Below, one piece after another: positions 37,484 to 48,700 of a stretch of 64,000 bases of DNA. Every line of letters begins with the position of its first letter. Within the stretch, counting starts at the first letter, position 1. The notes under the pieces are model-generated. The model was not told the DNA's origin and ran no database searches. It was given only the letters and a program-made list of their open reading frames with translations. The position numbers and the translations under genes were made by a program. This stretch comes from Motacilla alba alba (lineage: Eukaryota > Chordata > Aves > Passeriformes > Motacillidae): contig NC_052032.1 of NCBI RefSeq assembly GCF_015832195.1, positions 3,106,618 through 3,170,617 on the forward strand, given 5' to 3'.

Positions 37484-38149
37484 GACTGCTTGGTTGAATT
37501 TGAAGATAAGAGGAAAATCTCCTGAGGAAAAAAAAAATATAAAGGAATACTTGCAGGCGGTAGCAGTTATTTTGCTTTCAAATGATCAGGGTTTTTCAAA
37601 GATTTCTCTTCTCCCAGGAAAGTGTGAGCTGGCCCTGGTTTTGTGGAGTCATGGGAGCAGCAGGTGGGCACAGCCTGGTGACATCCCTGTCCTCCCTGCA
37701 GTGGCACTCAGAGCAGTGACACCTCGAAGGGCAGATCCCCCACACAGGACAAAGAAACCCTGTCCAAGCCTGGTGCTCATGCTGGGGAGCTGATCTTTTT
37801 CTGCACATAACTATTGGATCTCCTCAAGCTGCAGAGCAGGGAACAGGATTTTAGGATCCCTGTGAGATGGCAGAGCTCCTGGGGCTTTGGCGGATCAGGC
37901 ATTTCAGCTGTATTTTCAATAACTCCTGTCCTCTCTGGGTTGTTTCTCCTACAGGATCACATCTCTTGAGGGCATGCTTGTCACGCCTGCCACGGGGAAA
38001 TTACCTTGAAGGTGCTCTGCCAGAAATCTCATTCTGGGCTGTTCCACTTTGCTTCCTAATGGCTGAATGGTTGAGTTATGGTGGGAGCTTAGTCACATCA
38101 AGATATTGCTCAGAGCAAGCCCTGATTCATTTAGCTGCATAGGAGGTTT

Positions 38150-38730
38150 TGGGAGATGATGGCTTCATCATGAGTCAGTTCTTCATTATCACATTCCTGC
38201 GATGTTACGCAGCAATATTGGAGCTGCCACGAGCAAAGGCAGATGAATGATAGCAGAGGAGATGGACCTTGTCTCTGATAATGGTGAACGTGTCACGCCT
38301 CAGACGGATGCAAAGAGCCAAGTGCTGCATCAGGCTGCTCATGCAAGGAGACAGGAGCCTTCCCCAGCCCTGCCTGCACTCAGCTTAAATATAGAAATGG
38401 GAAAGTGACTTTGCAGCTTGATTTCTGCTCCGCCTAACCATGCCTAATCATTCTTTTTGAAAAGCTTGTTAAGGTATTCTCGTCAATTAGCACTTGTTTC
38501 AGTGAGCTTCACGGATTAATTAGATGTTGCATTACAAAAATAATTATGCCTTTTAGCCATTTTCGGTTATTTACTTCCTTAAATGTTGGGTTTGTGAGGC
38601 AGAGGCTGGCTTGGTGCCACAGTCATTTGGGTAGAATCTAACACAGATTAATGAGCAAACTTGAAAAGCAAGCAGTGAGTTCCCCAGTGTTTTGTAATTA
38701 AGCAGTTTGATTAAAAACAACTGGAACAAC
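38150..38730. promoter_or_regulatory. Candidate conserved non-coding element (enhancer-like)
   Basis: This repeat-free block of about 580 bases keeps more CpGs than its surroundings ('cctgcgatgttacgcagcaa' near 38197, 'gtgtcacgcctcagacggat' near 38290, 'cacggattaattagatgttg' near 38510). It carries several homeodomain-type sites: 'cgtcaattagc' near 38480, 'ggattaattag' near 38513, 'aaaaataattatgcc' near 38535 and 'tgtaattaagcagtttgatt' near 38693. It also has a HMG-box-like 'cattctttttgaaaag' segment. Low repeat content, retained CpG and clustered ATTA sites together are what deeply conserved developmental enhancers look like. Function and target gene are inference. Confidence 0.4.
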
Positions 38731-41700
38731 TCTGTGCACTGAGAAACAAAGTGGGAACAGCTCTCTGTGCTGAGACCTCTGTAACAACAAGTATCAGACC
38801 CAGGGCTGAAAGCAATTTAGGGAGCTCAAAAGTTTTCTTGGCTACCTGATGGTTTTGTCAGAGAAGTTTTTGAAGAGTAGGCATTGAGGCAGTGCAGATG
38901 TTCTTCCCCAGCCTTCAAATTCACAAACACAATGACAGAGGGATACACTGACTGGTTTTGTTTTTTAAGGCAGGAACTCAAATGCTTGTCTTGACACACT
39001 TGTGCTGCTCCGCGGGCACAGCTCGTGTTGTTAAAAGGAGGTGGATTTTGAATATGAGCTAAGAATTTGTGCAATGAGCTGTAAGGGAGTTCTGCCTCAC
39101 TATGAGCCAGTGAGACCTAAGCCAAGCCCTTAAAAGGGCCTGTGGCCAGAATGGGTTCTGTTACCTGTGTTGGACCAAAGCTGCTGCTGGGGTAAAGATC
39201 CGGCCCCAGTTTTAGGGAAGGTTTGATAACCTACACCCCCTGACAGGCTGGCTCAGAGTGAAAACCAGGCATTGTGAGGGCCCTGCCTGTGATTATGCCA
39301 GGGCTTCATCCTGCTGGTCTGTGTGAGCAGGGCTGGAATTGATGTGAGCAAGGCTGGCCTGAAAAAGCTGATCCTGCAGCTGGAATGTGAGGCAGAGCTA
39401 AATGTTGTTCACCTTGTGTTAAGGGCAAGTCAGGTATATAGAAAAATACACATGTTCTTCTCTTGCTGGCCCAGCATTACCTGCCTGGCTTACATTTCTC
39501 TGGAAATATGCCTGTCTGAAGCATCAGATATCCATTTTCTCTTCTTTTCTAGCCCATTTTAGCTCTCTTTCACAGGCAGATCTTGCTTAGAATCAATAGC
39601 TCCCCACTATCAGCCCCATTTAGTGTCTATTCATTTATTGGATTTTGAAAATGAAAAGTAAGGAGACTTAAAAGAGAAAATACGGGAGGTTTTCATTGAA
39701 GTGCAGTATTTGAAATGCAGACTCTTTCTTTCAGCTTTATGTATTACTGCATTACAAAACACAGTTGAAATGATTCATGCCCCAGCTTGACTTATAAAAT
39801 CCATAAGCAGATTGCAAAGATCCCTTCTTCTAAAACTGAGGCATCAAAACTTGCTTCGACCAAAATTTTAGTCAGCTCCTTGCTCAGATTTTTGCTAAAT
39901 TTGAACCAGGTTATAAAGTCTTTCATATCTGGCTTCTGCCAAGCTATGGCACAGATTGAATTCTTGGAGACCCTGGCAGTGGCCTGTCCCTTCACTCTGC
40001 CCTTCCTTTGCTGAAGGGTGGTCAGCTCCTGTCCTGATGGCACCTTCGATGGCACCTGTGGGGTTATTAAGACTGTAGATTTGTCAGTTCTTGCGGGGAA
40101 ATGTTCTGTCTCCTAGAGAGAGTGTTTATGATTTGGATGTTTGGAGGGAAAAAAAAAACCAAAACAGGATTGTGCCTTCCTCTTCCTCAAGACAGCGAGG
40201 ACAGGAAAAAAAAATCAGTGAGGAAAATGTACTCCTTTTCTGTCTGTTCAGTTGGCAAAGTGCTTGAGGGAGCTGTGTGGGGATGGGGTGAGCAGGATGT
40301 ATTTCACCCCTTCACCTGCCTGGCATGACCCTGGCATGGCAGTGATTCCTTTTATGAGTGATAGAGGTACCTTCCATTGCACACCTGCATGGAATGGATG
40401 GACATTGCAGAGCCGCTTTTCTGAGCCAACCCCAGCACACAGGAAAATGTTTTGTGAGGCAAAAGGGTCATCAGGAAACTGTTCTCTGCAGTAAAACAAA
40501 CCTAAACAGCATGTACAGCTCTATAAGCTGTTTTTGGGGCTGTTCCTCCTGATTTGCCTGAACAGAGACACAGCAATGAATGCTCTCCCACTGGGAATGG
40601 TGACAGAGTCCACACTGGGGATCCAGTGAAGCTGGAACTGTTTGAGAAGAGTCAGCAACACGGGGGAGGATGTCTGCAGAGGGTCGCTTGCATCACACGT
40701 GGCTCCTTTAAAGCTGTCTGCTGTGTAAGGGGTTGAAGAAATAATATTAGTGATGGCACTGTCTTAAATCTCAGGGGAAGATCTGTGCCTGTCTGTAGAG
40801 CTCCCATAAAAGATGCCAGGAAGGATCCAAAGAGCATGAACACCTAAAGAATTCCATGGTACCTGCATGCAGTGCAGAGCCTTGCCCAGGAACCAGGCCA
40901 AAAGTTTTATTGTGGCATCAATTGTCAAAAAGGGCCAGCACAGCTCTTCTCAGCAGCCCTTCTCCTCTTGGACAAGGATAGTTTCAGGGCCCAAGGAGAA
41001 GAGCTGCTTCTGCACCTGCCATTGGGCAGAGGCCTCAATCACATCCAGCCCCAGAGGGAAAACCCCTTCTTTCTCTTTTAGGTGTCCAACCCAGCTGCTG
41101 GGCAGGTATTTGCTGCTGGAGGCCCCTGTGTGTTAGGATGGTTAGTGAAAAGCAGACTGAGTTTGGAACAGAGAAATATAGACATAAAAATAAGTGAATG
41201 GAAGGTTAACTAAACTGCAAAATATACTCAGCACAGTTACTGCAAGTCGTCTTTTCCACCTGTGGTGTAAGGGACTCAGCTCTGGAATCAAAAATACAGA
41301 GTGTCTTTAGTCCAGGCAGCTCAAGGGCTGACAAATCCGTGCCTTAGTGGTCCAGGCTTCAGTGCAAGGTGCACAGAGTGAATCTGAGGGGCTTTGTGCA
41401 TGTGCAGGATTAATTTTGGCAGCTGCTGCTTCACTGCTCCCAGTATTCCAGCAAACCAGATTAAGGATACCGTGTGTATCTCTGCTCTAACACCTTCCCC
41501 CTCCCTGTAACAGACACACTTTCATGCAGACTTAGAGTGGTGATTACTGTGAAGCAAATGCTGCCACCTTTTCTTTCTCCTGTGTCTGACATATCCCTTT
41601 ATGTTGTTCAACTGTGAATTTCTTAGAGCCGGGTTTAATCTCCTTGAATTCCTGGAAAACATCTGGCAAATCATGGATGCAAGTGTGTACAGAGATAAAC

Positions 41701-41881
41701 CCCACCTGGGTGAGACTGCTCCTCATTCAGTGCTTGCTAATCGGGATGGAAATCAAAACCAGGCAACATAAAGCTTCCTAACTCATATTTTTCTTCCTAA
41801 ATTCCAGCCCAGTGGTCCTGAACTCATGGTTCCCAAACCTCCTGTTCCCTGCAGAGCCCTGGTAGTGCTGGGTGTGGGCAG

Positions 41882-42610
41882 AGTCTTGGTTTGAAAAGAC
41901 AGGTGTCTGCTAAGGAAGGCAGGAGCCTCTCTTGAAATGGAAAATGTAAACCCCCTCCCTCTGAATTATTATAATTTTGAAATTAAGGGGCTCTCAGGCA
42001 AAGATATGGGAATAGAAATAACTGTTATTTAATAGGGAAAAATAAAAATGCACCAGTACATAAAAGAAAACAAACCACTGCCAGAGTCAGAACATGCCCT
42101 GACCCCCTGTGTGTCAGGGTGGTGGCAGCAGTGCCATTCCATGGTGGCTCAGCCCTCCTGCAGTGCCAGCTGTGGTTCTGCTGGAGCAGGGATCCTGGAC
42201 AAGGCTGGAGTTTTCCTCTGAAGCTCCAGGGCTGCTGGAGATGGGCCTGCTCTCCCTCTGGGAATGCAGTGAGAAGAAAGCTGCTCCTCTGGGAATGCAG
42301 GGAGAAGAAAGCTGCTCCTCTGGGAATGCAGGGGGCAAAGGCTGCTGTGCTGTTCCAGGCTCAGATTGTATCCAGGTAGGAATGCTTGGCTCCTGCCCTG
42401 GGCGCAGCATCTCCCCATGGGATGATGGAATTTGATCAGCCATGCAGGGACACTCAGTGGCCATGGACAGCAGAGATCTCCTGGAGGGAGGATTGGCTGT
42501 GGGAGAGATAAAGAAACCTGCCCCATGGACAGCAGAGAACTGCCCCAGCTCTGACAGATGGTGATAGAACACACAGCCCCATTTCCAGCCTGAGACAGCC
42601 AGGAATGTTG
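41882..42610 (-). mobile_element. Probable solo LTR, left arm of long inverted repeat
   Basis: Sense is minus. The sense 3' end lies at about 41882, with 'tcttggtttgaaaagac' matching the other copy's terminal CAAACCAAGACA. The sense 5' end is near 42575-42610 ('ggctgtctcagg' reversed). It matches 45094-45778 in reverse complement over nearly its whole length, with scattered differences. Compared with that copy it carries one extra 31-base unit near 42260-42331. No internal ERV genes and no clear target duplication are visible. The 152- and 141-codon minus frames inside it also occur in the other copy and are by-products of the repeat. Confidence 0.8.
42260..42331 (+). repeat. 31-bp tandem repeat inside the LTR, 2.3 units
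   Basis: The unit starting 'gggaatgcagtgagaagaaa' and ending 'gctgctcctct' occurs at 42260-42290 and 42291-42321, followed by a 10-base partial unit. The partner LTR at 45094-45778 has only one full plus one partial unit at the matching place (near 45370-45413). The array therefore differs in copy number between the two LTRs. Confidence 0.9.
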
Positions 42611-45093
42611 AGTTGCACCATGTCTAGTGCTTCAGTGCTTCTGCTCCTGGCCCCCATAGGCTAAGGGTCAGTGCCTGTGTGTAAAGTCTGAGGCTGCAGA
42701 CAAGGCTTGCACAGAGGCTGTGCATAAACTCCTCTGGTTAGTGTATTATTTTATTTATTTTGTTCATAATCTGACTGAATTCTGCTTTATTTCTACCTTT
42801 CTTATGGGTAATATGAGCTATATTTTGCTATTTTTCTAGGGAATACACTGTCGTGCAGCAGGGGTGTGAAAAATATTGCAGGAATGGCCATAACAAAGTT
42901 TCTCCCAAAACAGTAGAGTCTGCGTAGACCAGCAAAAAGTTCACCTTTTTGCTAAGCACATGAAGCTGCTAAATGTGCAAAGGCTCTGCTCTTAAGCATT
43001 CCCTCAAGAGCAAAAAGCCCTTCATGGGGAGGTTAAAATAATGATACATACAGGCTTATTCAGAGTTTAAATTTCACCTCCATCTCTCTGCCTAAGCTCT
43101 ATCAAAATCCAGGCACTACTGAAATCCTCTGGAGACCCAAAGGAAGATCTGAAGACCTGAATTTGAAGCCAGCCAAGAGGCAAAGGGACTCGGGAGAAAT
43201 CTCAGCAGCCTGAATGTGCTCTTTAGTGCCTATTCACCTCTCATGTGTTCCTCAGCCAGAACTCACATCCAAGAGTATAATATCCTCCTCCACGCTTCCC
43301 CCTCTCTCTGTCCAGTCCTGCAGCCCTTATGTGAACTTTAAGTAATTCCCATCAAAGTCAGCTGGTTTGCTGAGTGAACTTCAAACCTCCTTTGGCTCTG
43401 GGTTTGCAGGTTTTAAGTCCTGGTAATAAAAAGAGGTTGGGGAATCTGCAGATAATTAACAAACCACAGGCCAACTCCATATCCTGCTCCCTGCCTCATC
43501 AGCCCTTTTCTGAAGGAAAGGTAACTCTGTCCAGTTTTCCCAAGTCCAGCAGAGAGACCTCAAAACCTGCTACCTTTCAGCTAAAGATCTGCCTGGAGAT
43601 CCCCTTCCTTAAAGCCTGAGAATAAATTGTATTGTTCCTGTCCTAGCAGGGCAGTTAATGAGATGTTCTGATGATTGACAGTCTCTGACAGCCCTCATTG
43701 CCTCCCTTTGATGCTCTCCTGACAATAGTTTCCAAGGCAGTAAATTAGGACTGGACATTAAGCCTTCAGTGAGAAATGAAGGTTCTATTTTCTGCTTACA
43801 AACTCTAAATGCAGAAAGAGGTAGTTTTAAGCAATACACTTATCAGGCTTAGCTTGAGCAATGATTCAGCCTTCCAAGAAAGATACTGCTTAAGTGGTTT
43901 TATTGCTCTAAATGGGACTAAAATTCACTTTTTATCAGAAAAGTGACGTCTCTAAGCATCCTTAACATATACCTCGTCAAGAATATTATCCTGTAGCCCA
44001 AGTTGCTCTATTCCTAACTTCAGAACAGAGTTTAAGTGAACCTGGTGTGTGCTAAACCCAAAGGCAAAAGCCTTGAAAACACATGAGGTGTAGTAGTCGT
44101 GTTCCTGGGCCCAGAACTGCTTTTGAATCGTAGCTGTGCTTTCTTTCCCTGCAATGCTTTTAGGATTTGAAAGTACTGAATTTTTAGTGGTCTGAAAATG
44201 TGTGCTAATAGGGGAATCATTAGAGATGTGAGAAAGCCCCTCTCCCAAAAATGCCAGCCAGGAGCAAATAACTGAATTTCAGCCCCCCTTTACTGATGTG
44301 CCTCAACTGCATCACTTCTCCTGCCCAGCCTCCAGCTCAGGGGATTGATGGCAATCTGAATCCTTGTCTGGATCCAATATCTGGGGCTTAAGATCAGCTC
44401 ACATAAATACAGGCATTGCTGAGAGATGTCTTACCAGGGGATGAGCACAGGAAATGCCAGCTCTAATGCAGCTTTCTTTCCTCCCTACTAATTGTTTTAG
44501 ATAATGAGGGAGAGGAAGCACTCATGATGTTTAAGCCTAGAGGGTTGAATCCCTGCAGAGTTGACTCAGCTACTCATCTTTGTAAAGCAGATAAGCTTGG
44601 TTGTCTGTGTAGTAGGAAATTAAAAAAAAAAAAAAAAAAAAGGAAAAAAAAAGCTTTCTGTGGTGGAAAAAAAGCCTGAAAGCCTGAATTTCAACAATAA
44701 ATATAAGAATACCCCTCCCCCAACAGAATAAAGGGAAAAACAGTGTTAGAAATGACTGCATGTATTTGGAGTTGATATTCTAATGGTTTATCCAAGCTGA
44801 AAAGAATTAAAATAGTCCCAAGGCAGGAGAACCCCCAGCACAAGGAGAGGAAGCTTCATTGCAGGGTGAGTGATGCTCTGTGGCACTGCTGTGGGCTCAG
44901 GAACAGCCCCCACTCCAGCTTTTTAATTTCCTACACTGGAGCTGCTGCAGGGAATTATCTTGCATCTTTCATACACACTCCCTTTATTTACTTTGCTAAA
45001 ATACACATCTGCACGTGGCAGGCTCCTGTTTGCTGGGCCCTGACCGGTGTCCTCGGTGTCATCGTGGTGATGCCTGCAGAGCCCCTGGTGGGA
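42611..45093. other. Spacer between inverted LTRs, unannotated
   Basis: About 2.5 kb with no gene, and nothing resembling retroviral gag, pol or env. An A-rich tract lies at 44621-44649. Since the flanking LTRs are inverted and head-to-head, this is host DNA rather than the inside of a provirus. Confidence 0.6.
44621..44649 (+). repeat. Poly(A)-rich tract
   Basis: About 20 A, GG, then 9 A. No retroposed gene body was recognised adjacent to it. Confidence 0.9.
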
Positions 45094-45778
45094 TGCTGTC
45101 TCAGCTTACAAGATGTCTTTGGGGGTGTGTGTTCTATCACCATCTGTCAGAGCTGGGGCAGTTCTCTGCTGTGCATGGGGCAGGTTTCTTTATCTCTGCC
45201 ACAGCCAATCCTTCCTCCAGGAGATCTCTGCTGTCCATGGCCACTGAGTGTCCCTGCATGGCTGATCAAATTCCATCATCCCATGGGGAGATGCTGCGCC
45301 CAGGGCAGGAGCCAAGCATTCCTACCTGGATACAATCTGAGCCTGGAACAGCACAGCAGCCTCTGCCCCCTGCATTCCCAGAGGAGCAGCTTTCTTCTCC
45401 CTGCATTCCCAGAGGGAGAGCAGGCCCATCTCCAGCAGCCCTGGAGCTTCAGAGGAAAACTGCACCCTTGTCCAGGATCCCTGCTCCAGCAGAAGCACAG
45501 CTGGCACTGCAGGAGGGCTGAGCCACCATGGAATGGCACTGCTGCCACCACCCTGACCCACAGGGGGTCAGGGCCTCTTCTGACTCTGGCAGCGGTGTTT
45601 TTTATTACTTTTTTTTTTTTTCCCCTGATAAAGAGCTGTTATTCCTGCTCCCATATCTTTGCCTGAGAGCCCCTTAATTTCAAAATTACAATAATTCAGA
45701 GGGAGGGGGTTTACATTTTCCATTTCAGGGGAGGCTCCTGCCTTCCTTAGCAGACCCTTTTCTTCTCAAACCAAGACA
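45094..45778 (+). mobile_element. Probable solo LTR, right arm of long inverted repeat
   Basis: Sense is plus. It begins near 'tgctgtctcag' (45094), with unambiguous match to the other copy from 'tgtgtgttctatcaccatct' at 45126. It ends at CAAACCAAGACA (45778). The polyadenylation-signal region reads 'cctgataaagagctgtt' near 45627, a one-base change from the AATAAA expected. A 14-base T run lies just before it. The final 90 bases ('ccttaatttcaaaattac...') match the left arm closely. The 266-codon and 168-codon frames at 44866-45666 and 45015-45521 mostly run through this LTR and are not genes. Confidence 0.82.
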
Positions 45779-48700
45779 GATGGGCAGAGGGAGGAGCGGG
45801 GTGGTTCTGGGTGACAGGAGCCTGTCCCACTGCTTTTTAAGACTCCAGAGGAGTTGTACCAACACTGCCACGAGCAAATCATTGCTGAGATCTGTGTTAC
45901 TGTGTCAAAAGTGAGAGTAACCACCAGCTGCACCACAAGAGGTGATGGTGCAGGGTGGGCACTGCAGCTTTGCATCCTTGATCTGGTCTCACACTGGTGC
46001 AGAGCAGTAATTCTAGCATTAGAGAGAACTGGAGTAGGGAAATGTAGGTTATACATGGCTGGGCTGAGGGGCTGCTGCTCAAGGAATGAAATTAATGCAT
46101 GGCCACGCTGGCTTGAAGCTGTGTTGTGTGAAGTTCTCCCTGGTTTGGGAGGGCAGAGATGAGTTCTTTCCTCCTCCTTGCCCACAGGTATGGATGTGGT
46201 TTGGAGCAGCTCTTTCAAACCTTCAGGATCTGGGCATCATCACCAGGATGGCAGCTGGATGCAATAATGTAGTGAGTTTTCTGTGTATACTCAGTTGTGC
46301 ACCCCTCTGCAGAGAATGGATCAAAACCTGTGGCTTTCTCCAGGCACCTTGGGGTTATTTTAGCATCTTTTCACAAACCTCTTATTTTATTTGTACTTTA
46401 TATTGCAACTCCATTATAGGAAGACTGGGGAGCTTTTCCAGGCATCTCTCTCGATGGGATGCTGTAGGTCAGAGGGAAAGTCCTTTTCCCTATATATTTT
46501 TCTTTATAAATATCCCATTCTGGTTATGTTGCCTTTACCCCCGAGTGCTGACGTCTCACTTGTGTTTATTTTTTCCCACATTTTCTTCAGGGACTCCCAG
46601 GAATGTCAGTTTTCAATGCGGAGAGGTGCCACTGTAGCAAGCGTCGTGTTTACCCTGTGACTCTTGTTTCTGAAAATGGAAGAGTTTCCAGGGAGGAGCA
46701 GGGATGTCATTTGGGGAATCCACTTGATTTGTCCCCATAGTTTTCATGTTTTCATGTCCTCTGGGAGGGGGGTTCTCCCTCAAGTCAGTTGACAAAGCTA
46801 TTTGTTATTTTTAGCTGGTTTTGCGAGAAGGCAAAAATGGTTTCCATTACTCATTTCCCACGTTGGCCATGCAAAGGCCATGGCAGGACAAGAACATGAC
46901 CCTCAGCCTCTTGCTAGGATCCAGAAACGTGTGGGGGACTCTCCCTGCAGACTGTGCATTAAGGGGAACTCCTCTTCGTGGGTGAGGGTTCACATTTTTC
47001 CTCTGGAGCTGAGGAATTCTCCTGTTCCCTCATCCAGAGGGTAAGCTATGCTGGGCACCTTCCTCACCTTTGCCATGTCAGGGGCTCCCAGAATCTGATA
47101 GACTCTTAGAAAGAATCATTAGGGATATAAGAAATACAGAGTTGGGCTACTCCAGATTGGGGATTACTTCCTCTCTTTCTCTTTGGACTGTTTGATGTTC
47201 ATTATTTCTCTGCTTTACTTTTCACTGTATCTTTTCAGTCTCCTGGGAATGGGAGACACTAAAAGGCAGCTTTGAAAGGTTCATTGTCAAAATCTTTGCA
47301 GACTAAGCTGGCAGACAGGGATGGCATAAGGGTGGGATGAATATTCAAGTGTTTTAATTCTGTGAGCCTGACAATTAGTGATCATGGAACATCCACCTTT
47401 GCAAAGGCTTTATTTGTTCCCTAAAATGCTTTGGTGATCTAAAGCAATAATGGCATTCATAATAACAATAAAAAAACGGTATGCTAAGTTGTGGAGATGG
47501 TCTCTTTAAAGCAGGGAATACACTGAGTGTGGTAGGGACAGCTGCGTTGCCAAGTGGTAGCTTGGGATTGTTTGTTTTTGTATTACTGTCTGTACCTTAT
47601 AGCTTTGGCTGTACTTTTCTTATTTATTGCTGCTTTAACTTGGTCTGGAATGTGCCAGGAGGCCTTTAGACAGTTCATATTTTTCATAGCTTAGCAGAAT
47701 CCTCACACTCACCTTCATTTCTTCACACGAGCTCCAGTTGGAGCTGAAGAGGCAGAAGTGCCTGGCCAGCAGCACTCAGTGACAGAGCAGATGCTGGAGT
47801 CACTTGTGTTAGAGCTGGCTGGGAAGCAGCTCCAGGCAGCCCTGGGCACAGCAGCCTGACCTGTGCTGCTCCTGGGGGCTGTGTCTGCCAGGAGAAAAGG
47901 TGAATTTCTCCCTGGATCTCAGCCCTACCAGAAAATTCCTGATTCTTTTGTGCTCAGTTGCATAATCAGAGCTCTGGAACGTTTTTCGTTGTCCCTTAAC
48001 TGTGTTTAATGAGTGATGTTACAGGTTTTGGGTGGATATTGAGCCTCTCCGTATACTGAAATTTAGACACATAAAGCTCTGGAATAACATAAAACTGAAA
48101 GCCATAAAGGGTGGCTCCTATCCTGGTATACAATTCTCTGCTATCAGAAGCATCTTAGCACTGCTCAAAGAATTATTTTTTTTTTTTGCTAATTCTATGT
48201 TCTACATAAATTGTAAGTCAATTTCCAGAAAGATCTACAACAAAGAAGCTTGCCAAAAGAGCCCCATACTGAAATAGATAATTTTGAGTGCTTAACAAAA
48301 GAAAAAAAAAATCAGTGAAGAATTAACATGAAGTCTCTGCAGTCAAATATATGATTCCCACTTCCCCTCCTGCCCATCCAGGCCTTTCTTCCTATTCATT
48401 TCATTCCTGCCTGCTCTTTCTAATTCCTTTTAATGGCATTATTTACCTGGCCCTGTGGCTTGCCTAACAACTCAGAGCCACAGAAACTCTGGGGTCTGCT
48501 GTTTTCCAGGCTCTAGCTGAAGCAGGATGAAAAGTGATACCCTGTGTAGAAGTGAGAGCTCCATCACACAGCGAGTTTCTTTCAGCCTCCGTGGTTCCAA
48601 GTCACCTCTGTGGTGAGCACAGCACATGTGCCAGCTCCACTGGGCTGTGAATAAGGATATCCAGGGAAAAAAAAAAAGAAATGAGACGTGAGCTTTAGCT

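Larger units (their letters stand above)
36896..41881. other. Unannotated unique sequence, about 5 kb
   Basis: No gene or interspersed repeat was recognised. It contains an A-rich tract (37433-37483) and the best-looking candidate conserved element of the window (38150-38730), both listed separately. The 140-codon plus frame at 37371-37793 runs through the A-rich tract as poly-lysine and is not a gene. Confidence 0.55.

Noticed and set aside
44866..45666. 266-codon open frame, plus strand
   Set aside because: Most of it runs through the LTR at 45094-45778, and parts recur in reverse complement in the other LTR copy. No protein domain; a repeat by-product.
41882..45778. A provirus with two LTRs and an internal region
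   Set aside because: The LTRs are inverted relative to each other, and the spacer has nothing like gag, pol or env. Proviral LTRs are direct repeats.
46086..46637. 183-codon open frame outside repeats
   Set aside because: No recognisable domain, an overlapping 150-codon frame on the other strand, and composition typical of chance frames. It would be worth reviving only with transcript evidence.
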